Source: Bacteroidota bacterium (GTDB lineage: Bacteria; Bacteroidota; Ignavibacteria; UBA10030; UBA8401). Taken from it: DNA of 11,140 bases. The notes beneath the pieces are model-generated. The model was not told where the DNA came from, made no database searches, and saw nothing but the letters and a program-made list of their open reading frames with translations. The stretch is taken from contig JANXZD010000138.1 of NCBI GenBank assembly GCA_025355705.1, forward strand, positions 1 through 11,140. The letters are read 5' to 3'. Positions 1 through 8,312 of this stretch are shown piece after piece; positions within the stretch are counted from its first letter, which is position 1, and every line of letters begins with the position of its first letter. The position numbers and the translations under genes are program-made.

Positions 1-696
1 GCTGTAATCGTAATAGGTGTATCCCACGGAATCTCATCATCCAGCACCAAATCATTTCCGTGAATATCTTTTGCTATTGCTATTACTAAGGAATATCCTC
101 CGTGTTCTATCTGTGCCGGATACCCCGCCCAATCAAAATGATCTAGTTCATATTGAAAGATCACTTCAATAACCATATCGTTAAAATCTATATATTCTTC
201 AGTAATAGTGTGGGGTACACCCATATCTTCAAACCAGATAATATATTTTTTTGGACTCCACTGATCTACAAGTGCGTCACTTTCAATTCCGGAAAGATTC
301 TCCCATACCCAAGTAATACCAATTTCAACATCAGCTGCTTGAAGAAATTTTCCCGACGTCCAAACTGCACCATCCGTAATTTGGTCACTTGAAAATATTA
401 TTTGGTTTGTTGGTCGGCGCATTTCAACCTGCCCAATATATGCGTTAGTGTGGGAGGTGATAAAATTCACTTTAACAGTTGCACCTGCCAGTATCGGTAA
501 TCTCACCGGAATATTTGGTGAAGACTGCTCGCTAGAGTACTTGCGCAGAATGTGTGTAGAATCTAATCCGAATAGTGTCGGCGTTATCTTCACTGTATCT
601 TTAATAATAATTTGAGCCGAAAGCGGAAGAGTGAACACGAGAATAAGAAAGAAAAAGAAATGGTTAATGGGGGGGGGGGATTCTTATGATGTTCAT
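1..696 (-). CDS. Secreted protein of unknown function (partial, out of frame at a poly-C run)
   Basis: The gene reads leftwards and is open through the window edge, so its C-terminus is missing. The likely start is the ATG at 696-694, with AGGA ten bases upstream. An 11-C run follows on the coding strand. As written, that frame stops at TAA (666-664) after about ten codons. With one C fewer (or two more) the start joins a frame open from 668 to the edge. The joined N-terminus would contain NHFFFFLILVFTLPLSAQ, a typical signal peptide with cleavage after SAQ, so the mature protein is probably exported. The mature part (about 200 residues visible) is rich in beta-prone and aromatic residues. 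It has a segment WFEDMG followed by YIDFNDMVIEV, which recalls the acidic D-x-N-D-[ML]-V signature of DUF4114-type domains in secreted proteins. That resemblance is weak and from memory. No enzyme motif is recognised. Whether the frameshift is a sequencing error, a broken gene or phase variation cannot be told from one sequence. Confidence 0.72.
669..679. repeat. 11-base homopolymer (G on +, C on -) inside the start of the secreted-protein gene
   Basis: Eleven consecutive G on the plus strand lie between the ATG (696-694) and the hydrophobic core of the signal peptide. A run length of 10 or 13 would put the ATG in frame with the long downstream frame; the 11 seen here does not. Such runs slip during replication and are also a common sequencing-error site. 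Confidence 0.9.
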
Positions 697-808
697 AAAA
701 TAAAATTCCTGTATGAAAATATGCAATACTTTTTACTGCAAGATTGTAGCGAGATGTATATCAATAAGCAAGCAAAGAAATTGTAAATCTTAAATTTTTA
801 CCCCGACT

Positions 809-846
809 GAAACAAAAAGCGGACGAGAGCGTCCGCTTTTTGTTTC
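809..846 (-). terminator. Intrinsic terminator after ccmF, symmetric on both strands
   Basis: A perfect 17-bp inverted repeat (809-825 with 830-846) encloses the four-base loop AGAG. The GC-rich core GCGGACG/CGTCCGC is flanked by A-tracts and T-tracts, so either strand would give a stem followed by a U-rich tail. It lies 80 bases past the ccmF stop on the minus strand and about 110 bases before the start of the next minus-strand gene. It therefore probably ends the ccmF transcript and separates it from the secreted-protein gene. Confidence 0.88.
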
Positions 847-925
847 TAAAGCAATTTCGAAAACCTTGTCGAAGTTTTTACGGAATGGCTATATCGCAAT
901 GTTGTCGGTTTAAACTGATCTTGTT

Positions 926-3163
926 CTATAAACTATCCGCAAGTTTTCTTCGTAAGATCGAAATAAAAAATCCGATCATCACCAGCGCCGTGCCAACCCA
1001 CACCAGATTGATGAACGGTTTAACGCTTGCTTCAACAACCAATACTTCTTTGCTTTTCATCGGCGGTAATTCTTTCCCTTCTTTTTTCAATCGAATTTGA
1101 ATTGCCGATTTTCCTTCACCCATTCCGCCGATGCTCATTGCGATCAATTCAATCTCTCCGCCAAGCAGTTTCGATTGCGCACCGAAATATTTCTGCTGTT
1201 GTCCGTCATTCACAACGTACGGGATCACCGTTTCTTTTTCATAACCCGAAACGATCTCCAGTTTCACGCCAATCTTTGTTCCGCCACTCATATTATTTGG
1301 ATTATGTCCACCCATATCGAACGCAGAGAATGTTATTCGTGCAGAGCCGATCTTCACGCTCTCTTCTTTCAGCAGTGTAATATTCCCCTGCTGATCAACC
1401 TTCTGCTCTTCAATTCCGGATGGTGAGATATAAAAATCATGCGTGAAGAACGATTCTATATCGGGATTGCGCATCAATCCCTGATTATCAGACTCGATCA
1501 TTGTCGGAAGGAGTATTGCCGCTTTTCCATCCTTTTGTACGGTAACCGAATATGCTGTTTTATTTTTTCCAATGATATTTTTTCCGGTATACGTAACGGA
1601 ATATCCGAGAACATTTTGTGCGGTACCTAATTCCAACATTGCCGTTTCTTTCTTGCTGAACAATCCCGACACAATTGCACCGATCAAAAACAGCGCCATG
1701 CCGATGTGCGCGAACTTTCCTCCCATCATTCGAATATCACCCCGAATGATAAGATAGATCTGTTCAAGATTAACAACAAGTGTGAACAACGACGCAAAGA
1801 TGAAGAGCATATACGAAATTTCCCACGTGCTGAAATATGCAATCGCAATCGTTCCGATCAATGACGCCGTTAATGATTTCCATGCTTTTTCTATGAGGCC
1901 TTTCCCATCCTCAACATCCCACCGCACCAACAGACTGTATCCAATAAGAAGCATCATCAACACCGCGATTGGAACATGCATCTTATTGTAGAATGACGGA
2001 TCGACCTGCGTTGATGAAACGATCGGCAGACTTGTTCCGAAGAATACGATTGTTGCGCTTGCAAGCATTACGAACGAACCGAGCGACAACGCAAACTCGC
2101 GTGTCATCCAATGCATTGGTTTTGCAATTGCTTTTAATTCCGCTCGACGAACGAACAAGAAACCGACGCCAAGCGCAACGGATCCAATAACGAATGCCAG
2201 CAACAAACTGTATACAATCGTTCCCGGATTGGTGAATGAATGCACGGAAGATTCACCGAGGATTCCGCTGCGCGTTAAAAATGTTGAATAGATGACAAGA
2301 ACAAATTGGAGAATAGCAAAAATAAAATTTGTGCGAACAAGATTTCCGGTTCGTGATTGTGCAAGCATTGTGTGAAGTAATGCCATTGATATCACCCAGG
2401 GAATCAGTGAAGAATTTTCTACCGGATCCCATCCCCAATATCCACCCCATCCCAGCACACCATATGCCCAATATGCGCCAAGCATTAAACCTGCACCGAG
2501 CGACAGACCGGAAAACAATACCCACGGAAAAGCATTGGTAATCCACGATGAATATTCTTTTCTCCATAATGCTGAGATTGCAAAACTGAACGGAACTGCT
2601 GCTGCTGCAAATCCGATAAATAATATTGGAGGATGAATTACCATCCAGAAATTCTGAAGGAGTGGATTCAATCCGCGCCCGTCGGTCGGCAGTTGACCTG
2701 CAGAAAGTTCTCCGGGAAATTGTGCGTAGATAGATTTGAACGGTGATTTTGCGATCAAAAGGATCACTAAAAATGTTTGTACGGCAAGAAAGACGGGCAG
2801 AACGTGTGTTTCCAGTTTTCGTTTTCGTGTGTATGATAAGAGGAAAATACTCAGCAGTGCGGAACAAAAGGTCCAGAATAAGAAACTTCCTTCTTGTCCC
2901 GCCCAAAATGTTGAGAACAGAAGTGCGGTGGAAAGATCGCGTGAGCTGTAACTCCACACATACGCATTCTCAAAATTGTGTTCAAAGATGTTCGTCATCA
3001 GCACGACGGATGCAAGAAAAATTCCGAGTGCGCTAATATATAAACCAATTCGGCCGATAGATAATTTTTTCTTGTTACCGTTCGCTGCCTGAAGATACCC
3101 AAGAATCGATAACAAACCGGCGAAGAGTGAAAGATAGATACCAAAAGTTCCAAGCAGAAGCAT
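926..3163 (-). CDS. ccmF: Cytochrome c haem lyase subunit CcmF
   Basis: This 745-residue polytopic membrane protein matches CcmF of the System I (Ccm) cytochrome c maturation pathway, which attaches haem from holo-CcmE to apocytochrome c in the periplasm. The WWD motif is present as WGGYWGWDPVEN (residues 239-250). The four histidines expected from E. coli CcmF (H173, H261, H303, H491, recalled) appear as H177 (in VIHPP), H264 (ALLHT), H308 (SVHSF) and H485 (KFAHIG), with matching order and spacing. Roughly a dozen or more hydrophobic helices are followed by a periplasmic domain at about 505-715 and a last helix near 718-740. The start at 3163 is supported by AAAGGA seven bases upstream. No other ccm gene is in the window, so the gene stands alone here, between a terminator and a spacer with a divergent exonuclease gene on the far side. 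Length is slightly above the usual 630-680 residues because of the periplasmic domain. Its presence implies that the organism makes c-type cytochromes. Confidence 0.96.
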   Translation of the reverse strand: MLLLGTFGIYLSLFAGLLSILGYLQAANGNKKKLSIGRIGLYISALGIFLASVVLMTNIFEHNFENAYVWSYSSRDLSTALLFSTFWAGQEGSFLFWTFCSALLSIFLLSYTRKRKLETHVLPVFLAVQTFLVILLIAKSPFKSIYAQFPGELSAGQLPTDGRGLNPLLQNFWMVIHPPILFIGFAAAAVPFSFAISALWRKEYSSWITNAFPWVLFSGLSLGAGLMLGAYWAYGVLGWGGYWGWDPVENSSLIPWVISMALLHTMLAQSRTGNLVRTNFIFAILQFVLVIYSTFLTRSGILGESSVHSFTNPGTIVYSLLLAFVIGSVALGVGFLFVRRAELKAIAKPMHWMTREFALSLGSFVMLASATIVFFGTSLPIVSSTQVDPSFYNKMHVPIAVLMMLLIGYSLLVRWDVEDGKGLIEKAWKSLTASLIGTIAIAYFSTWEISYMLFIFASLFTLVVNLEQIYLIIRGDIRMMGGKFAHIGMALFLIGAIVSGLFSKKETAMLELGTAQNVLGYSVTYTGKNIIGKNKTAYSVTVQKDGKAAILLPTMIESDNQGLMRNPDIESFFTHDFYISPSGIEEQKVDQQGNITLLKEESVKIGSARITFSAFDMGGHNPNNMSGGTKIGVKLEIVSGYEKETVIPYVVNDGQQQKYFGAQSKLLGGEIELIAMSIGGMGEGKSAIQIRLKKEGKELPPMKSKEVLVVEASVKPFINLVWVGTALVMIGFFISILRRKLADSL

Positions 3164-3521
3164 AACTATTTCCTTTGTTATTATGGATCACAATATATAT
3201 AGAAAAACGAATATTTTTTCTCTATGTTGTCTGTATAACACTCAACAATCGTACCGTTTGATATAAATATAATATACCGATTGTTCTGTGAAATTTGATT
3301 GTTTTACGTTAAGTAAAATAAGACAAGGACGTCATTTTTGAGAATTGCAACAATCCCATTGTCATTCATGAGATAGAAGGATCTGATAATCTTACATCAA
3401 TATCATTCTGAGGAATCTGCCTGCCGTTAGACAGGGAATCTCACTTTCATATTTAAAATTAAAAAACGAGATTCTTCCACTTCGCTCAGTGTCAGAATGA
3501 AGGAATATAAATTATTTTATT
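3164..3521. other. Divergent intergenic region between ccmF and the exonuclease gene
   Basis: This AT-rich 358-base spacer must hold promoters for both divergent genes, but I cannot pick out a convincing -35/-10 pair. An 8-bp perfect inverted repeat, AACAATCG (3244-3251) with CGATTGTT (3278-3285), sits about 80 bases upstream of ccmF with 26 AT-rich bases between the arms. It could be an operator or chance. The right-hand part holds the repeat element at 3403-3500. Confidence 0.5.
3403..3500. repeat. 98-bp imperfect inverted-repeat element, likely a dispersed intergenic repeat
   Basis: The ends are a perfect 9-bp inverted repeat, TCATTCTGA (3403-3411) and TCAGAATGA (3492-3500). An inner 7-bp pair, GAATCTC (3436-3442) and GAGATTC (3468-3474), encloses an AT-rich loop. 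A small hairpin CCTG...CAGG (3420-3435) lies in the left arm. The text 'TCATTCTGAGGAATCT' with 'CTTCGCTCAGTGTCAGAATGA' resembles short intergenic repeats I recall from several bacterial lineages. I see only this one copy in the window. It ends 22 bases before the exonuclease start codon, so it would lie in that gene's leader or promoter region. Confidence 0.65.
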
Positions 3522-4286
3522 ATGCTTGAATCCCTTATTTTACACCGTCCGCTTGTTTTTTTTGATCTTGAAACGACCGGCATCAGTTTAACCAAAGACA
3601 GAGTTATTGAACTCTGTGCCATTAAAATTTTTCCTGATAAATCGCGTGAAATGCTGCTGCAACGATTCTATCCCGAAATGCCGATACCGGCTTCTGCAAC
3701 CGCTATTCATGGCATCACCGATGAAATGTTGGTAAACGAACCAACGTTTCGTGAACGGGTGAATGAAGTGGCGGCATTCTTCTCTGATTGTGATCTTGCA
3801 GGATATAATATTGCAAAGTTCGATATTCCCCTTCTTGTGGAAGAATTGCTTCGTGCAGGGTTTGGAAAAAACCCTTTTGAAAAAGTAAAAGTGATCGATT
3901 CCGTTTCGATCTATTTTAAGAAAGAACCGCGTAATCTCGCCGCAGCGTTAAAATTCTATGCAAATGAAGAAATAATCAATGCCCATTCTGCTGAAGCAGA
4001 TGTTGAAGCAACGATCAAAGTGTTGAATGGTCAGCTGGAAAAATACTCCGACATCAGTCCCACCACCGATGCGCTGCATGAATTCTCATTTCAAGAAAAC
4101 GATTATTTAGATTACGACAGAAAATTTTCCCGTGACAAGAACGGCGATATCATTTTTACATTCGGCAAGAACAAAGGACTTCCCGTTGCAGATAATCTTG
4201 GAATGGTGAAGTGGATGCTTGACAAGGATTTTTCTGAATACACAAAGTTGATTGCACGAAAAATTTTGGATGGTGAACTTTTCTAA
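3522..4286 (+). CDS. DnaQ-like DEDDh 3'-5' exonuclease
   Basis: The 254-residue protein belongs to the DnaQ/RNase T exonuclease superfamily, which removes 3'-terminal nucleotides from DNA or RNA with two metal ions. All five DEDDh residues are visible: D15 and E17 in FFDLETTG, D101 in NIAKFD, and H155 with D160 in HSAEAD. The segment AIHGIT (61-66) is typical of the polymerase III epsilon group. The catalytic domain spans about 10-172. A tail (about 190-254) carries FTFGKNKGLPVADN and then WMLDKDFSEYT, like the FGKxKG tail I recall from stand-alone Bacteroidota exonucleases. No polymerase or GIY-YIG domain is attached, so this is probably a free proofreading or repair nuclease rather than the main DnaQ. 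The ribosome site is poor: AAGGA lies 17 bases before the ATG, but no better start exists. The gene appears monocistronic; no terminator-like hairpin was found after it. Confidence 0.9.
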   Translation: MLESLILHRPLVFFDLETTGISLTKDRVIELCAIKIFPDKSREMLLQRFYPEMPIPASATAIHGITDEMLVNEPTFRERVNEVAAFFSDCDLAGYNIAKFDIPLLVEELLRAGFGKNPFEKVKVIDSVSIYFKKEPRNLAAALKFYANEEIINAHSAEADVEATIKVLNGQLEKYSDISPTTDALHEFSFQENDYLDYDRKFSRDKNGDIIFTFGKNKGLPVADNLGMVKWMLDKDFSEYTKLIARKILDGELF

Positions 4287-4661
4287 ACGCATTCTAAAAA
4301 AGTCAACGACAGAGAACACAGAACCGCAAAAAAATTCCTTCTTTCAAATTTTTAGTATCTATTTATCCTGTTTCCCAATCTTATAACTGAAATCATCGTC
4401 CGTTTTCATTTCCTATAAATAAGACTCCGAATTCCGCCATTCCTACAACTGAAAATTGGGCAATAAAAAACTGCTGAAAATAGCTGAATTCCGCAAAAAA
4501 TCACTATAAAACTCTCAAAATCAATCTGGCAATGTATTTGCAGTTGGTGGGGTAGTTTAATTCACAACACAATGGTAAATCTGGTTCTCAAGCATATCGT
4601 ATGGGAACAACATAATCATCCGCAGCACAATTTTTTTTGATCAAGTCTGGAGTCTTTTAAT
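4287..4661. other. Regulatory spacer upstream of nifJ
   Basis: This 375-base AT-rich spacer holds the sigma-54 promoter at 4527-4542 and a leader of about 110 bases. Upstream of the promoter, GAATTCCGC occurs twice as a direct repeat (4429-4437 and 4486-4494), and CTGAAAAT occurs twice 25 bases apart (4449-4456 and 4474-4481). These could be activator-binding sites, but that is a guess. In the leader, a small imperfect hairpin can form between 4584 and 4608 (GTTCT/GGAAC outside, CATA/TATG inside). No open reading frame worth calling was found. Confidence 0.55.
4527..4542 (+). promoter_or_regulatory. Sigma-54 (RpoN) -24/-12 promoter for nifJ
   Basis: TGGCAATGTATTTGCA matches the sigma-54 consensus TGGCACN5TTGCW at the key positions. 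The GG (4528-4529) and the GC (4540-4541) are spaced so that their first bases lie 12 apart, as required. Transcription would start near 4553, giving a leader of about 110 bases before the nifJ ATG. Sigma-54 promoters need an enhancer-binding ATPase, so expression would be tightly switched. The activator is not in the window. Confidence 0.68.
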
Positions 4662-7600
4662 ATGTCATCAATAAAACGAGAAATGGTAAATATCGACGGC
4701 AACGAAGCCGCCGCATTTGTAGCACATAAAACAAACGAAGTGATAGCGATCTATCCCATCACACCATCATCCAACATGGGCGAATGGTGCGATCAATGGT
4801 CATCCGAAGGACAGAAAAATATTTGGGGAACAGTACCAATCGTCGCCGAAATGCAAAGCGAAGGAGGCGCGTCGGGTGCTGTTCACGGAGCATTGCAAAC
4901 CGGTTCGCTCACCACAACATTCACCGCGTCGCAGGGTCTGCTGCTGATGATCCCGAATATGTTCAAGATCGCCGGTGAATTGACTTCCACGGTATTTCAT
5001 GTTTCCGCACGTTCAATTGCAGCGCAAGGTCTCTCCATCTTCGGCGACCACAGCGATGTAATGTCCACACGATCGACCGGCTGGGCAATGTTATGCTCAC
5101 ATAATGTTCAGGAAGTGATGGACTTCGCGCTGATCTCACAAGCGGCAACGCTTGAATCACGCATTCCATTCATTCATTTTTTTGACGGATTCCGAACATC
5201 ACATGAAGTGATGAAGATAGAAGAACTGGCGATCGATGATATCAAAGCAATGATGAACGATGAACTGATCACAGAACATCGTCGACGCGCACTGACACCT
5301 GAAAAACCGGTGATGCGTGGAACAGCACAGAATCCTGACGTGTACTTTCAGGCTCGCGAAACAGTCAACCCATTTTATGATCGCTGCCCGAACATCGTAC
5401 AAAAAGCAATGGATCAATTTGCAAAGATCGTCGGACGACAATATCATTTGTTCGATTATTACGGCGCACCTGATGCAGAACGTGTGATCGTGTTGATGGG
5501 TTCCGGTTCGGAAAGTGTTCATGAAGCTGTAGAAGCATTGATGGAAAAAGGTGAAAAAGTCGGCGTTGTAAAGATCCGTTTGTTCCGCCCATTCTCAATG
5601 AAACATTTCATTGATGCATTCCCTGTTACAACAAAATCAATTGCGGTGCTCGACAGAACAAAAGAACCGGGTGGTGCAGGCGAACCCTTGTATCAAGATG
5701 TGATCACTGCGTTGCACGAAATGCATACAACCGGCGAATCGAAGTTCAAAGCATATCCAAAGATCATCGGCGGCAGATATGGATTGTCATCAAAAGAATT
5801 TACTCCCGCCATGGTAAAGGGGATCTTCGATGAACTTTCAAAAGAAAAACAAAAAAATCATTTCACCATCGGTATCAATGACGATCTTGGTCACACAAGT
5901 TTAGAATACGATCCGAACTATACCACAGAAAAGAACGATGTGATCCGCTCACTCTTCTACGGTCTTGGTGCAGACGGAACAGTCGGAGCAAATAAGAACT
6001 CGATCAAGATCATCGGCGAAGAAACAAACTTCTTCGGACAAGGATATTTTGTTTACGATTCAAAGAAATCCGGTTCAACGACAATTTCACATTTACGATT
6101 TGGGCCGCGTCCGATCCGTTCTACGTATTTGATCTCGCGTGCTAATTTCGTCGCTTGCCATCAATGGCAGTTCTTAGAGAAGTTCGATATGCTCTCCTCC
6201 ATCATCGATGGCGGAACATTCCTTCTCAATTCTCCGTTCCCAAAAGAACGTGTTTGGGGAAATCTTCCGTTGGTTGTGCAGGAACAGATCATCAAAAAGA
6301 AAATAAATTTCTACGTGATCGATGGAAATGCTGTTGCTGTGAAAACAGGAATGGGTTCACGTGTGAATACGATCATGCAGACCTGCTTCTTCGCGATCTC
6401 CGGCGTATTACCGAAAGAAGATGCAATCACAGCGATCAAAACCTCAATCAAAAAGACCTACGGCAAAAAAGGTGAAGATATTGTGAAGATGAATTATGCC
6501 GCGGTTGATGCAACGATCGAGAATCTTTTCAAAGTTGATTATCCAAATGAATTAACAAGTACAATAACTCTTCCCCCTGTTGTGCCTGACCATGCTCCAG
6601 ACTTTATCAAAAATGTCACGGCGAAAATGATCGCCGGCCAGGGAGATTCAATTCCTGTCAGCCGACTGCCTATTGATGGTACGTACCCTGTCGGCACAAC
6701 TGCGTGGGAAAAACGAAACATTGCTTCAGAAATTCCTTCGTGGGATTCTGAATGGTGTATCCAATGCGGAAAATGCGCACTGGTTTGTCCGCACGCAACC
6801 ATCCGCATTAAAGTGTATGACAATGCGCTTGGCGATAGCGCTCCGGAATCATTCAAGCACATGGCATACAAAGGAAATGATTACAAAGGACAAGCCTACA
6901 CAATTCAGATCGCTCCGGAAGACTGCACCGGCTGCGGAATCTGCGTAGAAATTTGTCCTGCAAAAAATAAAAAGGAAACAAAGTACAAAGCGTTGAACAT
7001 GACACCTCAACCCGCAGTCCGCGAACAGGAAAAAAAGAATTGGGATTATTTCCTTTCCATTCCCGAAGTTGACCGCCGCACGGTTGATGTAAAAACGATC
7101 AAAGGAACACAGTTCTTACAGCCATTGTTTGAATTCTCCGGCGCTTGCACAGGCTGCGGCGAAACTCCTTACGTAAAATTAGTCAGTCAATTATTCGGCG
7201 ACAGAACAGTTGTGGCAAACGCAACAGGATGCTCATCCATCTACGGTGGAAATTTACCGACAACACCTTGGACTAAAAATAATGACGGACGCGGACCGGC
7301 TTGGTCGAACTCATTATTCGAAGATAACGCAGAATTCGGTTACGGAATGCGTTTATCGTTGGACAAACAAGTAGAATATGCTCGCGAACTTCTTATTCAA
7401 TTAATTCCGCAGTTAGGTGAAGGACTTGTCAATTCGATCCTCTCTTCCGTTCAAAGTGATGAAATGGAAATCTACGCTCAGCGTGATCGTGTGAAAGAGC
7501 TAAAAAAATTACTTCCAAACATCAACACTCCGGAATCGAAACAATTGGCGCAGCATGCCGATGCACTCGTGAAAAAGAGCGTGTGGATCATGGGCGGCGA

Positions 7601-8252
7601 CGGCTGGGCATACGATATCGGTTTCGGCGGATTGGATCACGTGATCGCTTCAGGGCGGAATGTGAACATTCTTGTTCTCGATACAGAAGTTTACTCTAAC
7701 ACCGGCGGGCAAATGTCCAAATCAACGCCGCGCGGAGCAGTTGCAAAATTCGCCGCTGGCGGAAAACCGACCGGAAAAAAAGATCTCGGCTTGATCGCAA
7801 TGAGCTATGGAAATGTATATGTAGCGCAGATCGCGATGGGTGCGAACGATCTTCAAACGGTAAAAGCAATTTCGGAAGCTGAAGCATATGATGGTCCGTC
7901 ACTCATTCTTGCATACAGTCATTGTATCGCACACGGAATAAATATGACCAAAGGAATGAACGCGCAAAAATTGGCGGTCGATTCCGGACATTGGCCGTTG
8001 TTCCGGTACAATCCTGCATTGACGAAAGAAGGAAAGAATCCATTCCAACTTGATTCAAAAATGCCGAAAATAAAGCTTGAAGATTTTGAATACAACGAGA
8101 TCCGCTTTAAGATGTTAACAAAGATGGATCCGGAAAAGGCAAAACTTCTGTTGAGAGAAGCACAAGAAGACGTGATGAAAAAATGGAGATTCTATGAACA
8201 ACTTGCGGCAATGAATTTTGCAACGCCGGCTGCAGCAACTAACGGACATTAA
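4662..8252 (+). CDS. nifJ: Pyruvate:ferredoxin (flavodoxin) oxidoreductase, single-chain
   Basis: This 1196-residue enzyme converts pyruvate + CoA + 2 oxidised ferredoxin to acetyl-CoA + CO2 + 2 reduced ferredoxin in the cytoplasm. All PFOR domains are present in order: N-terminal domain with YPITPSS (31-37), domain II, gamma-type domain with GADGTVGANK near 436, EKR region (about 600-665), a two-cluster ferredoxin domain, and the C-terminal thiamine diphosphate domain. The ferredoxin cysteines are C699/702/705/709 and C755/758/761/765. The proximal cluster ligands are C829, C832, C857 and C1088. They keep the spacing of Desulfovibrio africanus PFOR (812, 815, 840, 1071, recalled), shifted by 17. 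T34, E67, R117, D980 (in GGDGWAYDIG) and N1013 (YSNTGG) fit the TPP and substrate residues. Full length, no lesions. GGAG lies nine bases before the ATG. A sigma-54 promoter precedes it, and the DHOD-like gene follows after 60 bases, probably in the same operon. Confidence 0.98.
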   Translation: MSSIKREMVNIDGNEAAAFVAHKTNEVIAIYPITPSSNMGEWCDQWSSEGQKNIWGTVPIVAEMQSEGGASGAVHGALQTGSLTTTFTASQGLLLMIPNMFKIAGELTSTVFHVSARSIAAQGLSIFGDHSDVMSTRSTGWAMLCSHNVQEVMDFALISQAATLESRIPFIHFFDGFRTSHEVMKIEELAIDDIKAMMNDELITEHRRRALTPEKPVMRGTAQNPDVYFQARETVNPFYDRCPNIVQKAMDQFAKIVGRQYHLFDYYGAPDAERVIVLMGSGSESVHEAVEALMEKGEKVGVVKIRLFRPFSMKHFIDAFPVTTKSIAVLDRTKEPGGAGEPLYQDVITALHEMHTTGESKFKAYPKIIGGRYGLSSKEFTPAMVKGIFDELSKEKQKNHFTIGINDDLGHTSLEYDPNYTTEKNDVIRSLFYGLGADGTVGANKNSIKIIGEETNFFGQGYFVYDSKKSGSTTISHLRFGPRPIRSTYLISRANFVACHQWQFLEKFDMLSSIIDGGTFLLNSPFPKERVWGNLPLVVQEQIIKKKINFYVIDGNAVAVKTGMGSRVNTIMQTCFFAISGVLPKEDAITAIKTSIKKTYGKKGEDIVKMNYAAVDATIENLFKVDYPNELTSTITLPPVVPDHAPDFIKNVTAKMIAGQGDSIPVSRLPIDGTYPVGTTAWEKRNIASEIPSWDSEWCIQCGKCALVCPHATIRIKVYDNALGDSAPESFKHMAYKGNDYKGQAYTIQIAPEDCTGCGICVEICPAKNKKETKYKALNMTPQPAVREQEKKNWDYFLSIPEVDRRTVDVKTIKGTQFLQPLFEFSGACTGCGETPYVKLVSQLFGDRTVVANATGCSSIYGGNLPTTPWTKNNDGRGPAWSNSLFEDNAEFGYGMRLSLDKQVEYARELLIQLIPQLGEGLVNSILSSVQSDEMEIYAQRDRVKELKKLLPNINTPESKQLAQHADALVKKSVWIMGGDGWAYDIGFGGLDHVIASGRNVNILVLDTEVYSNTGGQMSKSTPRGAVAKFAAGGKPTGKKDLGLIAMSYGNVYVAQIAMGANDLQTVKAISEAEAYDGPSLILAYSHCIAHGINMTKGMNAQKLAVDSGHWPLFRYNPALTKEGKNPFQLDSKMPKIKLEDFEYNEIRFKMLTKMDPEKAKLLLREAQEDVMKKWRFYEQLAAMNFATPAAATNGH

Positions 8253-8258
8253 CACTGC

Positions 8259-8289
8259 GGTGACCGTCGCCAACTAGACGACGGTTACC
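8259..8289 (+). promoter_or_regulatory. Intercistronic hairpin between nifJ and the DHOD-like gene
   Basis: GGTGACCGTCG (8259-8269) pairs with CGACGGTTACC (8279-8289), an 11-bp stem with one G-U pair and a nine-base loop. No T-tract follows; the next gene's ribosome site (GGAG) starts about a dozen bases later. It is more likely an mRNA-stabilising or differential-expression element than a full terminator. Confidence 0.6.
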
Positions 8290-8312
8290 TTACTTAACTG
8301 GAGAAAATTATT

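Noticed and set aside
153..392. A 79-codon plus-strand open frame over the secreted-protein gene
   Set aside because: No ribosome site or motif; the minus-strand frame through the same bases is longer, open to the edge, and begins with a signal peptide.
2253..2957. A 234-codon minus-strand open frame inside ccmF
   Set aside because: It overlaps ccmF in another frame on the same strand; its product is Arg/Ser/Cys-rich with no family resemblance, whereas the ccmF frame has every expected motif.
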